Shown here piece by piece: positions 13,716-25,648 of a stretch of DNA of 64,000 nucleotides. This DNA comes from Emergomyces orientalis (taxonomy: Eukaryota > Ascomycota > Eurotiomycetes > Onygenales > Ajellomycetaceae): NCBI GenBank assembly GCA_002110485.1, contig MOWL01000025.1, forward strand, positions 248,001-312,000, in the 5' to 3' direction. The position numbers were made by a program, and so were the translations under genes. The stretch's first letter is position 1. Each line of letters starts with the position of its first letter. The notes beneath the pieces are model-generated. The model was given only the letters and a program-made list of their open reading frames with translations. It searched no databases and was not told where the DNA came from.

Positions 13716-16091
13716 GTGCTGATATAACATTTCATGCTTGTACAGTACAAATTACACACGTAGGTCTAGACTTGGTGTGAATCTCGCAAACAATTGCTTA
13801 AAAAATATATATATATATTCCCCGCCCCATTCTTAGGAATACGGCGCAATTCGAAGCTGGATTTCTCTTTCTTGCTTGTCCTTAACTTTATTTAACTTGT
13901 ATTATATAGGAGAGCCGAGCTTGAAAATTCATATGTGGCATTCTTCAAACGGCTGGTCAATCTCCTGGTGCTGATTTGCAAAATATTGTTAGGCTGAAGA
14001 CCGTTATGGAAAGGGTGATTCAAATTCAACACGTTTCTATAACTACTAGTAGTATTGCTTTGAAAAAAGAAAGAAAAAAAGAAAAAAGAAAAAAGGAAAA
14101 AACCCACATCTTGTAGTTTATGTCCCTAGCGTGAATAATAGGCAAGGATTGTCTTCAGCCAGACATTTGCAAAATTGGGATTCCTCTTCTGCCACCTTGC
14201 TTGGATGGACATCGCGTGCTTCTTCTTTTCCATGATGATGCTCTTTCAATTATAGATCATATTTCTTTCTCTGTCACTGCACCAGACGAAGACGGATCTT
14301 CTCACTGATCTTCTAACATTATGTCCTCTGAGGAAGCATCATATTGCTCAGAGGCACAGTGCTTTTATACACCGAAGTTGAATTCTAATCATTCAAAACA
14401 AGAGGTTTTCTCTAGAGTGTCTGAAAACATCTGTATCCACCAAGCCTACTACAGTCTGCTGTTTGAACTCAGAAATGATGATTCTGTTAAGAATACTTGC
14501 TGTGAAACTTAGTAGAAAATATTTCTCTTGGTGAATTTGTGGTATAAAACAGAATATAAATATAAAAAAGACCCTAAGAGAAATCCAGGAAAATCTGATT
14601 CACATTTGTAGTATACTTTTCGAACACCCTCTCCATTTTCATTTGAGCATAATGCTGACCTCATCAAAGCCCGGCGCGCCAGGGGAGCCGTGGGCTGAAT
14701 ATTGTCCATACCAGAGCTGCCCCTGAGGGATAGAGCTCCATTTCGACCAGTGAAGGGAGGGGTTCTGGAGAATCTGCTGACGGATCCGCTGCCCTGGCTT
14801 GGTGGATTAGAAATATATTTTATCAGCAGGTTCTCAGATCCGATCACTACGTTCTCCAGATGCTGGTCCACATGGTTTTTTTTTTTTTTTGGTTGAGATA
14901 ACCAGACGATTTTTTGAACAAGGTACTCAGCGGCTATTTGCCAAAGAAGAGAAGGATTATTTCCCTTGTAACATAAAATGATGTTATATATTGAAAGGAA
15001 GGCTCATCATGGTTTATGAATATGGCCCAAAAAGAAACACCGCTAGACTCTCTGAAAATGGGAGGGCCGTACATCGGTTATATCGACGGCATTGTGTCTC
15101 ACATTCCTTTACCATCGTGATGGCTGAATGGTATGGAGCGGAGTTAGCCTGCTCCAAAGGGGGTAATTCAGATATTGCTTCGCCTGACATGCAAGCTCTG
15201 CAAGGCTTTTGAAATTGGTTCATAGAGCTTGATCTTGCATATACATTCTATAAGATAACAGGTTGCGTCATATGCTGTGCCTGGGAGACAGCTGATAATA
15301 CAGCTGGTCAATCTCCTTGAAGTCATAATCTAACCTTCACGAGAGAACTTGTCAGGAGAGGTATAACTTGCAGAAAATGATATCATAAGCATCTTCTGGC
15401 AGCTTCAAAAAATCTCTGAAAGATATCACAAATCATCTCATAGTGCAGAGTCATAGCTGGCCGGGCAACAACTACACAGGGCACTTGGTCCTCATGATGA
15501 GGTGTGGAATTGCTGAATGATATCTTCTCATTCCTATCAGAAAATGACTGAACATAGCATTGTCACTTGTTGCTGTGCACCTATCTTCAATCACATTGTG
15601 AAAGAATTGGTTGAATGGCTTTGAAAGAAAGTTGTAAGAAAGCTGTGAATGCTTTCATGAGGAACCAAAGATAAATAGGATTTTGAGACAAATGCTGCGG
15701 GTTTGCAATTCTGCATTTGTGGAACAGTGATTGAAACATAAGGAACAGGGAATAATACTATATTTTTTCAGCAGTCAAACTGTTTCATCATCACAAGCTA
15801 TCTACTTGCTCAACAGCAAACAATTAAAGAAAAGAAAAAAAAGAAACGGCGATTGAGGACGGGCAGAACTAGACACAACAGGATGACGTCACAACCCTAA
15901 TCTTATCTATCTGATCGCAATATGATCACATGATATCAGAGTTTAAATTATTTTTCTGCCGAATCCGGAAAATATAAGTTGGGCATCAACAACCAGTATC
16001 AAATATTGTGCTGCGTTGTGTGAATTGTTGCGCATGGGAGACAAAACACTTCGTGCGGACGGTGAAATATTTTCCACCTCTTTTATGAAAG
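11869..16091. other. Spacer between LST7 and TSR4, 4.2 kb
   Basis: No supported gene. The first half is T-rich on + and holds a 30-nt T run at 13685-13714 and other homopolymers. From about 14.1 to 15.8 kb the base composition changes to mixed sequence with short open patches on the minus strand broken by stops (see findings). The last 250 nt precede TSR4 and are its likely promoter. Confidence 0.55.
13685..13714. repeat. Poly-T run (30 nt)
   Basis: Thirty consecutive T residues. It is the longest homopolymer in the window and a likely place for length error in assembly. Confidence 0.95.
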
Positions 16092-17511
16092 ATGGATCCT
16101 TACGATAGTGACTCGTCTGGCATAGACGACGAAGCCGGAAAGCTCAACGAGACCAATGTTCTCCTTGGATACGCCGACGAAGATGCTTCGGATGATACGA
16201 TCAGTCACCTCGGTGGATGGCCGGTATGCAGGGTCTCATTTTTATTATCCATTTTTGTTTTTCATTATTTATTTTATATTGCGCACTTAGAAAGTTGATT
16301 GACACAATCCGTAGACCTGGCTTGACCCCGCGACTCCACCACCTGGTGATTTCGCCAAATGTAAAGTCTGCAACAACCCGATGCTGCTTCTTTTACAACT
16401 AAATGGCGATCTACCGGAACACTTTCCTCACGATGAGCGGTGGCTGTATATATTTGGGTGTCCCAGGAAAGCCTGCACCAGGAAGAAGGGAAGTATAAGA
16501 GCACTGCGAGGTGTAAAGAAACACAAGATAGCCAATTCATCCTCTCGACAACAGCAAAACAGTCAACCTGAGAAAGCGGAAAATGCGCCACAACCCTCAC
16601 TGGCAGAAGAGAGGCCCAAGCAGGACCTCGGCGCGAGTCTCTTTGGTGCCACAGTTTCTAGCCAAGGGCAATCGGCAAATCCGAACCCTTTTTCATCCGC
16701 GTCTTTCCCCAGCCAAGCAAACCCGTTCGCCTCTCTTGCCCCTACATCTACTCTGGCAGCAAAACTGCCCCAGAAGCCGTCTTCTTCTCCTCCTACTGAA
16801 TCCCTCCCCGAAACCTTCGCCGAAAAGGTCCGTCTCTCCTCTCCACCCCCGCCAAACCCTGCGAAAGTAGCAGCAGGCCCACCCCTTCCATGGCCACCGC
16901 AATCGGCGTTCCCAAAGCCCTATCCTCTTCACCACCTTGATGCGGAGTATGAAACTCTCTCCCGCCCGCCGTCCCCCACTCTACCAAACACGGCGCAACC
17001 ATTTACCATGGAAGAGGAGTCCTCTACAACGGCCGGCGCGGACTCCAAAGATACCTTTGAATCCGTCATGGACAAATCCTTTTTGCGCTTCTCTACCCGC
17101 TTAGGCCATAACCCGGAGCAAGTACTCCGTTACGAATTCCGCGGGACGCCCTTACTCTATTCGACAACCGACGCTGTGGGGAAGATATTCTCCCATTCCT
17201 CCTCCTCATCCGCCAAATCGTCCCATATCAAACTATCCAGCAGCTCGAACAGTACGCACAGAATTCCGTTCTGTGAGTATTGTGGGCGCGAACGCGTTTT
17301 TGAAGTTCAACTTACTCCACATGCGATTACGGTACTTGAAGAGGGGCGGGAAGGTATTGGACTTGGACCCAACGATGATACGGGGATGGAGTGGGGGACT
17401 GTGATTTTGGGAGTTTGTGCGGTGAATTGCGGATTAGAACATGAAGGGGTATTGGGGTGGAGGGAGGAGTGGGTTGGTGTTCAGTGGGAGGAGAGAGTCG
17501 CAGGGAAGTAG
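16092..17511 (+). CDS. TSR4: Tsr4 / PDCD2-like ribosome assembly chaperone
   Basis: PDCD2 family. Yeast Tsr4 is a cytosolic dedicated chaperone for ribosomal protein uS5 (Rps2) and is needed for 20S pre-rRNA maturation. Exon 1 is 16092-16223, the intron 16224-16314 (GTATGC..TAG, 91 nt, phase 0) and exon 2 16315-17511, for 442 aa. The splice joins LGGWP to TWLDPATPPPGDFAKC, restoring the family N-terminal block. Zinc-type cysteine pairs are visible: CKVC, then CPRKAC about 40 residues on, and at the C-terminus CEYC and CAVNC. The C-terminal PDCD2_C domain starts around DTFESVMDKSFLRFSTRLG (about 17050) and includes PEQVLRYEFRGTPLLYS. The middle (about residues 110-280) is Ser/Pro-rich and low complexity. 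The start ATG is followed by an acidic DSDSSGIDDEAG stretch typical of the family. The gene converges on eIF3k. Confidence 0.93.
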
Positions 17512-17989
17512 TTAGGATGATTGGCGTATGTTCTAGTCAATCATCGGAGGTAGGGAGAGAGCAATGATCAAATATATTCAGTTTAGATGTTTAACACCAG
17601 TTGTGAGATTTGGAAAATGAAACCAATGGAAAACTGAACTGGTGTTTTTTGCTGGTCACGATCAGGTGAATACATCCATTGTCATGTTCCCCTGTAAGGA
17701 GAACACACACATATATATATATGGGGAGCAGGATGAATGAAAGATAAGAGTAAGTGATTGTGAACAAAAATTTTCAAATTACGTATATATTTCCCATGAA
17801 GTCGCTTTTCCCTGTCATAATTCTATCCTCAATTTCATTCCACATGATTAAGGGGCTGGTGCTCCCACATAAAGAGAAAAAAAATTATATCGAAGGCATG
17901 ACTGGGGAGAATTTTAACAAAAGAGGAATCAGCCCATGGATTTGAGAGAGCACGAGGAATGAAGCAAACAAAAACCAAATTTGCGGAAA
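17512..17989. other. Convergent 3' spacer between TSR4 and eIF3k, with a hairpin
   Basis: A 478-nt stretch between convergent stop codons. It contains a perfect 10-bp inverted repeat (17593-17602 with 17637-17646, 34-nt loop) followed by six T residues, about 80 nt past the TSR4 stop. It could fold in the TSR4 3' end. Nothing coding is seen. Confidence 0.6.
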
Positions 17990-19101
17990 TCAAGCGGGTT
18001 GCTCAAAACCCCTCCGAAGAACCCGGCCAAACATTTCTATTCCCACTTTCTCTCCCTTGATCTCCCCTCTAGCTTCATTCTCTTTATTTCTGGGAACTCT
18101 GATAACGGCGCTCTTTAGATCTGAACCAGCACTCTTGTCAACTTCCCATCCACACACATCAACGACGAATTTCTCTAAAGTTTCTAAGCCGTTCAAATCA
18201 AGCCATTGAGCTAGAACCTCAGCGCTGATTTCCCGGAATGCCTTGCCGACCTCAACAGCAATGCGGACCCGTACTAATTCTTCAAATCCTGCAACATCGG
18301 CGACTAAATCAGCGTACAGGTCGTCGGAATTGAGGGTTGTCCAGAAGAGGTTGTATTGAGCTGATTCAAGCAGAGTGTTCAGGCGGGCGAGTTTTTGGAT
18401 TGATTCGATGAAATCAGATGTTTGCATCGGGAGCGAAGACGATGTGGAGGAGGCAAATGGTTGAGTGTGTGCGGGGAGGAGAGCGAGAGCTAGGGAGAAG
18501 GCGGGGGAAGGGAAGACAGTTAGAGCTTTAGCAAGGATGTTGGTTGTTGTTTCGGTGTGGAGGAGATGAGGGTTGAATTGGTAGCTGGGAAACAGTTTAT
18601 TGCCCATGGTGGGCATTTTGATGTTAGTCAAATTCTTTTTTGTAGATTCGTGCCAGCAGATAGACGTATGTGTATTGGGAGTGGTAATTTTTCAGGAAAT
18701 AATTTTGGATCCCCATGCCCATTATCCGATATTTTATCAGGAAACAGAGTCAGGCTAATAGGAAACGTGAATGTAATAGAAATTACAGATCATCATAATA
18801 AGGCCACAAATAGAAAATAAAAAAATATGCGAACGACTGATAATGGAACACTAGAAGAGTGTATTGTATACCATCGCCAGTCGCAGCACCATAGCGGGGA
18901 TCAGTCGATAGTAAATCCAAATAAAAGTACTCACAGTTTCAATAATGCCAAATTGGCATAACAGTCAAACGATCTGTCCTCGCATTGGTGCACGACATAC
19001 TCTTGGAAGATTGTTGTGGTTTCTGGGTTATATCTGTCCAAGCCGTTGAGGATGACATCGATATGCTGCGGTCTCGTTTTGCACTTGTCAAAAGTTGCCA
19101 T
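17990..19101 (-). CDS. eif3k: Translation initiation factor eIF3 subunit K
   Basis: Non-core eIF3 subunit with a PCI/CSN8-PSMD8-EIF3K fold; it sits beside eIF3l in the cytosolic 43S complex. Exon 1 is 19101-18935, encoding MATFDKCKTRPQHIDVILNG and then DRYNPETTTIFQEYV and CEDRSFDCYANLALLKL. A 350-nt intron follows at 18934-18585 (GTGAGT..CAG, phase 2). Exon 2 is 18584-17990 and begins YQFNPHLLHTETTTNILAKA. The spliced product is 253 aa, close to the usual fungal length. The join rebuilds the diagnostic ALLKLYQFNPHL block exactly, which fixes both splice sites. Exon 2 has an open extension upstream of the junction that looks like a start (at 18631) but is intronic. The C-terminus (EMFGRVLRRGFEQPA) is complete. 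It is transcribed in tandem with the upstream acyl-CoA oxidase. Confidence 0.95.
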
Positions 19102-19686
19102 TCTGTTCCCTTTCGGTCCTTTTCACACTCCTTTTTTCTTTTCTTTAAGCCGTCCCTTTTTAAAATAAATTAAAAATCGGATAAGGTGGCTTCGAGGTTT
19201 TCCCGGTCGCTCCGTCTTGGTTTTCCCAGGGAATTGTGCGTGGAAAACGTCAAACAGGGGTGTTTCTGAGGCTCGTATATGTCGTAAGCTTAGCGGATAT
19301 GAATGAATTTCTTCGGATGAAAAATAGTAGATAAAGCACCGGTTTCTAGTTGTGTGTTGAAGAAGTTGAGAAATATTTCGATGTTTGTCGTCTGGATGAA
19401 TTTCGATTCGATGTTCATGTCGAAAAAAAAGGCTTTGTGGTGGGAAAGACCAGCCGAAGAGCAAAACTGCCTAAAGAGGAATGTTTTGCCGGATATGCTG
19501 ACTAAGCATCAATTCTGGCCTACTTCTCCCTATTTGAGAGACTTTCTTTACTTCGTTCATACTCTAAAATATGCAACAATATAGTTTTGTATCCATCGAA
19601 GAGGAGATAGAAGGGAAGAAAGAGAAGATAAGACCAGCCAGATTCCGGAAAGCTAAATATGCAAAAACCTATCGAGTTATCTACAT
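19102..19686. other. Intergenic: eIF3k promoter and oxidase 3' end
   Basis: A 585-nt spacer between two minus-strand genes. The half next to 19101 is the expected eIF3k promoter and leader. The rest is the acyl-CoA oxidase 3' UTR. No specific element is recognised. Confidence 0.6.
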
Positions 19687-21934
19687 CTACAATTTCGCTT
19701 TCTCCGCATCTAACTTCCCCCATATCCTCCTTGCATCCACAATAACCGGCCAGACATCCCTCATATTATTCATTTCACTATTTTTGGCACCAGCAAACAG
19801 CGCTTCGTACGGATTCATCTCCGCTCTTGCCAATGCACTATCCATCTCAAATTCCGTGAAGCCATACGCATCTATTATGTCCTTTGAGTAGTCGGACAGG
19901 GTGTCGATTGCCTTGCCGTAAGCGGATGTGAGGCTATTTCGTTGGCATTCTGTTAGAGAATAGGGAGAATATATGTCCTTGTGTGCGGATTGGAGGATCG
20001 AGAGGGAGAACTATTGATTTTCGTGCGATTAGACCAAAAACATTTGGTTTCTTATCATCCGGCTGCTTGATGCTTGAAGTGACCGGGAAGGGGGGGGGGG
20101 GAGGGAGAGAATCTTACCACTTGTGCCAGGGCTTCCAACTGCCGAGCGAAGTCCGTATCAACCGCCTTTGTAATTACATCCCAGAAACCTCTCCAGTAGA
20201 CGAAATCGCAATGGGCCATTGTGAGTTCGTGAACAGTGAAACTGGTGTCTTTACCAGCATCACTAGCTTCCATATGAGCCTTGACTAGGGTCGCCAGACG
20301 GCGCTCGAGCACCCATTGTTGGTTCTCTGGCTTAAACCAGTCGGATTCATAAGCCACGGACAGCTTACCGCTGCTGTCTGGTCTTCTAAGGAATCCTAGG
20401 TAAGAGAGGCTGGGGATGGTGTGTTCGGTTTTTCTACAAGAAAACGGAGGGTTAGTTAACTTTGGTCATATGATGGCGGGGAGAACGTACGCTTTGTAAT
20501 GTTTCAGTATGGCTCGCGGGACTTGTTGAGCAATTACGTAGTTATCTCCTTCATATGTGACGGCATTAACCGTGTGAGCATACATCTGGCCGAAGCCCGA
20601 CAATGCGCTATATCCGTGACCACCGCATGCGATTCTGCAAGTTTCGACTCCGTTTGCAGTTATGTCGGTGGAGTATACTTTTGCGCCTACAGTTTGTAGG
20701 TGCAGGTCTTCAAGGTGTGAGGTGTTTCCCGTTTTGATGACCAGTTCAGTGTATTCATCAAATGCTCGTTTGATATTTTGGCCAACGAGGACGAGTGCGG
20801 TGCCCTGATTGTTCATTGAAATCTTAGCTGTAGCTCACAAAAGGTGACAACGGAGACACTGATCATATTTTTACCTTGGCGAGCAGTGGAAGAAGACGGT
20901 ATTTGACGCTGGCATAGTTGAATACTGTATTCTCCTCCTTCTGTCCTTTCATCCAGAATTGCTTGCGGAAGGTCGTGTAGTGGTACGCTACCGCAACGGC
21001 CTTCAATAAATCGTAACCGGTAATTTCAGCCATGATTGCCCGCACGGTAATCATAGAGCCATATGAATGCTTTGTGTTTTTCGGTGGGACATAAGTGCCG
21101 TCACTCAACACTTGGGCATTCCGCGCCAGCATCTGAGATCGAGGGATCCTGACATTGTGGAACTGCATAGCTCCATTATCGACCCCAACCATACCCTGGA
21201 ATACCTTGGGGCCAAGTTCGTAGATCTCTACTCCTGGCATCAATTCCTGAGTTTCAAGATCGCGTATCTGTGTGAGAAAGAGGTGATTGCCATACTCTTT
21301 CCGATCAATAATGAGGGAGGCGACAACTATCGAATGGGTAGCCCAGATCCCCGTAGCTCCGATCCAATACTTGGTGCTGCTCACTGTTGGCGAATTTATT
21401 ATAAACTCGTCTGTCGCTCTGTCAAAGCTAGCGGTTGTTTCAAGCCCCCGCACGTTCGAGCCATGACCGAGCTCAGTTTGGGCATATGAACCCAAGATCT
21501 CGAATCTTTCTGCCTTCGGTATCCAAATAGCCTTTTGCTCATCCGTCATTTGCCGCTCAAGGTTCGATAGGAAAACTACTTCACCGTCAGAGGCTAAATT
21601 ATAGAATTGTTATTGGTAAAAAGGCAGCCGTACTTCTGAACTGGGGCTGGACTGGGAGGAAATAATCCAACATTCGTACTGCATCGCGGAATTGTGGACC
21701 TGTCCATTTCTCCTTATGTTTGAGCACTATTAGCTCGCGAGCTTGAGATACAGCTCTTCTCCAGGCGTCCTTTCGAGCTAGCGATGGAATTGTTACAGCA
21801 GTTTTGGAGAAAGCAGGGTTAGATGTCAGAGCTTTCAGGATTTGTTTGCGGTCCTCGAACTTCTCCTTTCCACCCCACAGGAAAACGGAGAATGGAGTCT
21901 CGTGGACATCGTTGCTAATATTACGCGACGCCAT
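19687..21934 (-). CDS. ACOX: Peroxisomal acyl-CoA oxidase, copy A (ends AKL)
   Basis: FAD-dependent oxidase of the first peroxisomal beta-oxidation step (acyl-CoA + O2 to trans-2-enoyl-CoA + H2O2). Exons read on the minus strand are 21934-21634, 21593-20875, 20822-20491, 20433-20118 and 20010-19687, all with GT..AG introns and consistent phases, for 663 aa. Visible family blocks are GSYAQTELGHGSNVRGLETT (substrate and FAD pocket), GVDNGAMQFHNVRIPRSQML, ANGVETCRIACGGHGYS and YEGDNYVIAQQV; the Glu of the last is the expected catalytic base by comparison with rat ACOX1 Glu421. The last exon carries KDIYSPYSLTECQRNSL and ends EKAKL, a good PTS1 for peroxisome import. Its acceptor (20012-20011) was chosen because only it keeps phase 0 into that conserved block. 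It is divergent to copy B, from which it differs widely in sequence and intron positions. Confidence 0.94.
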
Positions 21935-23146
21935 GGCGTTGTATAATAATCGAATAATCTATCTTGCGCACATGTGACCAAACCCCATGAATGCTGCTGC
22001 GCACTTTATATAAAACGCAAGGGCCGAAATCGAAGATGCATGCCATGCCCGGAGGAGTGCCAGATTTTGCCGGAGCCATAGGTCCTTCCTTGCCCAATAT
22101 GCCGATGCTTTCATTATTGGCCTCGCCTCTTAATCGAAAGTTGACTCCTTCAGGGTTCAACGTACAAGGTAGTTCGGCTGTTTTGGTTGGAGTTCCTCGG
22201 GAATGCTCCGTGTGGAGAAAGCATGCCAATGGATTGGGCCGGCAATTCGGTGTTTTTCCTAATCAGGAAATTATTTATCATGGATATTGCCGAAATCTCA
22301 CCCGTTGCTGAACAACTTTTCACGAATTCATAGGGACGCAGATATGAATGCAGTTGGACCAGCTGATGAGGAGTGTCAATCAGATTCAGGTAATAACTAT
22401 ATTCCCTTTGCATAACATTGCGCGGGGCAAAGAGGGTCCATTAAACTGGCGGGAGAATTCTTCCGTATGGGCTGGATTAAATCAGGAGGGTATCACCACG
22501 AATCACCTGCCAACGTGTTTACTTGAGTCTGAGCGTTAAACAAAGGTGTCGAGTTAATATTGTGTCGTTCGTATTTACCACGCTGAAAAACCACCCCGAG
22601 AGCTATATCACTGTTCCAATAAATATCGACCAGAGCAGTCTGGAGCGGAAAATGGAATTGAGCTGTGGAGCCTGTAACTCCCTGAGAAAAAATGACAACA
22701 GAATTTTCTGTACCGTGCAAATGCGTCCAAGCTTAACATACGGAGTACAGTCTCTAAGGGTTTGTGATGGTTGAAACGACTTGGCATATTCGGCATTGTG
22801 CCGTCAACTTGGGAGAATGTGGGGTAACTTGAACAACCACCAAACAAGCGAGCATTCCAGCTCCAAATCAACATTTCTTGAGAATGACCTCGGGAATTTT
22901 CCGAATTCAGACATAGGTTGCGGGCTATTCAGGTTCACGCGATTCTTGACCCTATGAATTCTCAAACTCGGAAGCAAATGGGTAAAACGATAACAAAGAT
23001 GCTTGGGCAAAGCCGAGAACCGTAATAAATAATATCGGTCTGCCGCCCTCATAATTCTCCATCCGGAAACCTCAGCTTCACTAATAAGTTAGCTCGATTT
23101 TTCAAATTTCCAGACTTCCAAGACAGACGGGGGAACAGGGCGCGCA
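21935..23146. promoter_or_regulatory. Bidirectional promoter between the two acyl-CoA oxidases, with two CCTCGG sites
   Basis: The 1.2 kb between divergent start codons contains no gene. CCTCGG, the core sequence reported for the FarA/FarB fatty-acid regulators of Aspergillus, occurs at 22195-22200 and 22888-22893. A single TACGGAGTA motif lies at 22739-22747. Six-base sites arise often by chance (about 0.6 expected here), so fatty-acid induction is an inference from site plus gene function. Confidence 0.45.
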
Positions 23147-25648
23147 ATGGTGAACAAGGACGATTTCAGCGCTGCGTTGAAGCCAGCAGCCCCGGACGGA
23201 GCCACGATCCTCGCAAACGAGAGAGCCCGATCATCAATTCCGGTCGAGGAGTTCTCACAGTATCTTCTGACACCAGAGTACATCGAACAGCAAAGTCGTA
23301 TTCTCAAGGTTCTTGAAAGTGACCCATTGTTTAAAAAGTCAAACCAAGCCAACCTCGCGCGTCCTGACCTGTATAAGCTGGCGCTTGCTAGGGGCAAGAG
23401 AATTCGCCAGCTCAAGGACAAGCTTGGATGGGACGATGACGAATATCAGATGGCAGCAGCCATATGCGATGATGTTCTCCCCTATTATCTCCACACGGCT
23501 ATGTTTATGACAACAGTTTTCCAGCAAGGGAGCGAGGCACAGAAGGCTCACTGGAAACGCAAACTTGAAGCATGGCAGGTCATTGGGGCTTATGCGCAGA
23601 CTGAGCTGGGCCATGGAAGCAATGTTCGCGGTCTTGAATTGGAGGCTAGATGGGATCCGAAGACCAAAGAGTTTGTTCTCCATAGCCCGCATTTGACTGC
23701 GAGTAAATGGTGGAACGGCACAATGGGTCGCACTGCGAACTATGTCATCGCTATCGCGCAGCTGTTGCTTCCTGTTCCGGGATCCGGGGCGGAGACTGAA
23801 TATAAAAATTATGGCCCTCACCCTTTCATTGTGCAGATTCGGGATATGAAGACGCACCAGCCGCCTAAGAGTATTCTTGTGGGCGACATTGGTCCAAAGT
23901 ATGGGTACAATTCAATGGACAATGGATACTTGCTATTCAATCAACACAGGTAGGAAAATATTTGTAGTCGCAGCGGGTCTCTGTTTTTTCATGGAACTAA
24001 TGAACAACATCCATAGAGTCCCACATGATGCCATGCTGGCCGGTTATTCAAGAGTGGATGTTGAGACTGGCGAGTATATCAAGCCAAAAAACCCAGAGGT
24101 TGTGTACGGAACAATGACCCACGTATGCTTTACACTGCCTGCCCACACCCCCTAAACAATGCAGCATGGAAGGCCTAAATATAAGTTTCTAGGTCCGGGC
24201 CAAACTCGTCATGGAAGCAAGGCTGGCCCTCGCCCGCGCTGTAACAGTCGCTGTCAGATACCTATCCATCCGACGCCAGTTCAAAGACAAAGATGCAACT
24301 GAGGATACGGCTCCTGAAATAAATGTTCTAGATTACCCCACAGTACAATTCCGAATCCTACCTCTTCTCGCCACAACATATGCTCTCCACTACAGCGGCA
24401 AAGCTATGGGCGAACTCTACGAACGAACAAGAAAAGATATCGAAAAAAGCGGAGATTTCGCAACACTTGCCGAACTCCACAGTACCTCCTCCGGTTTGAA
24501 GAGTTTGTGCACAGATATCAGTGCGAACGGCATTGAGACCTGTCGACGAGCGATGGGGGGTCATGGTTTTGGAGGAGGGAGCGGCCTCGTCCAACTTAAC
24601 AATAACTACCTCGCCAAACCTACTGTCGAGGGAGACAATTACATGATTACCCAGCAAGTGGCTCGGTATCTAATTAAGAAAGTGCGCGAACTAGCGCAGA
24701 CAGCGAACAGCCGCGCGACGACCCAGACAGAGGAAAGTTTGAAGAGATTCCTCGATTCGAAGGATAGGAAGCTTAATCTCAGCGTGCTCAGGAATGATGA
24801 GGATATTGTGCAGGCATTTGAATGGAGAGCGGCATATCTCGTAAGTTCGGTCCAGTTAATAAACCACATAACCCCACCCGCCACATCCTTTAACGCGTAA
24901 ACTAACCACGATTTTTATCTACCCAGTCTTTCAAAGCATATGAAAAACGTGAGATCCAGAAACAACCATGGAACAGCCTCCTAATCGACTTCTACAGACT
25001 TAGCCGCGGTATGTTCCTAATGTCCAAAAATGTGGCACCACAGCCCCTTTTGACCCCCCTTAAACTAACAACCAGCCCCTCATAAAACGCAGCCCACTCC
25101 CAATCCATCCTAGTCATAAACTTCTACAACGCCATCAAAAACGACAAAAACATCCCCTCCGCACAAACCCGCGAGGTCCTCTGGGACCTCTTCCGCCTCT
25201 TTGCGCTAAGCACCATGGAAAACGAAGCGCGCGAATTTTACAGCTCCGGCGCCGTATCCAACGAGGACCTCGACGCCGTCACGGCACGTGTATTCGATCT
25301 GATGCAGCGGATTCGACCGCATGCTGTCCGCTTGGTGGATGGGTGGGCGATTCCGGATTTCTTGTTAAATAGGTGAGTTTACAGATCATTTTCTCCCCCC
25401 AATACGGGGACGGTGATATAATTTATATATTATATTCGAAACAGAAATGGAGCGCAGCTGACGAGGGAAAAAAAAAAATTTTTTTTTGTAGTGCCCTGGG
25501 CCGGTATGATGGTAAAGCCTACGAAGAATTGTTCGAGCTGGCGCACAGGCAGAATCCATTGAATGAGATCACTTTCAACCCGGACTATCGTACTGATGAG
25601 TTGGTTCTTGGTAGTGGGGATGCTGGACAGATTTTATCGAAGCTGTAG
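23147..25648 (+). CDS. ACOX: Peroxisomal acyl-CoA oxidase, copy B (ends SKL)
   Basis: Second acyl-CoA oxidase, same reaction as copy A. Exons are 23147-23949, 24017-24122, 24193-24840, 24927-25008, 25093-25372 and 25492-25648. All introns are GT..AG, 67-119 nt, and phases agree throughout, for 691 aa. Blocks seen are GAYAQTELGHGSNVRGLELE, SMDNGYLLFNQHR joined across intron 1 to VPHDAMLAGYSRVD, LHSTSSGLKSLCTDISANG, IETCRRAMGGHGFGGGSGL and VEGDNYMITQQVARYL (catalytic Glu). The C-terminal helical domain ends in ALGRYDGKAYEELFELA and the last residues are SKL, the canonical PTS1. The last intron ends in an A-run followed by a T-run that forms its polypyrimidine tract. The arrangement MSMDNG/FNQHR, with the usual length and domain order, marks it as the more typical POX1-like member of the pair. 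Confidence 0.96.

Noticed and set aside
18557..18631. Upstream extension of eIF3k exon 2 that looks like an independent start (MTNIKMPTMG)
   Set aside because: It is the 3' end of the 350-nt intron. The true first exon at 19101-18935 matches the family exactly.
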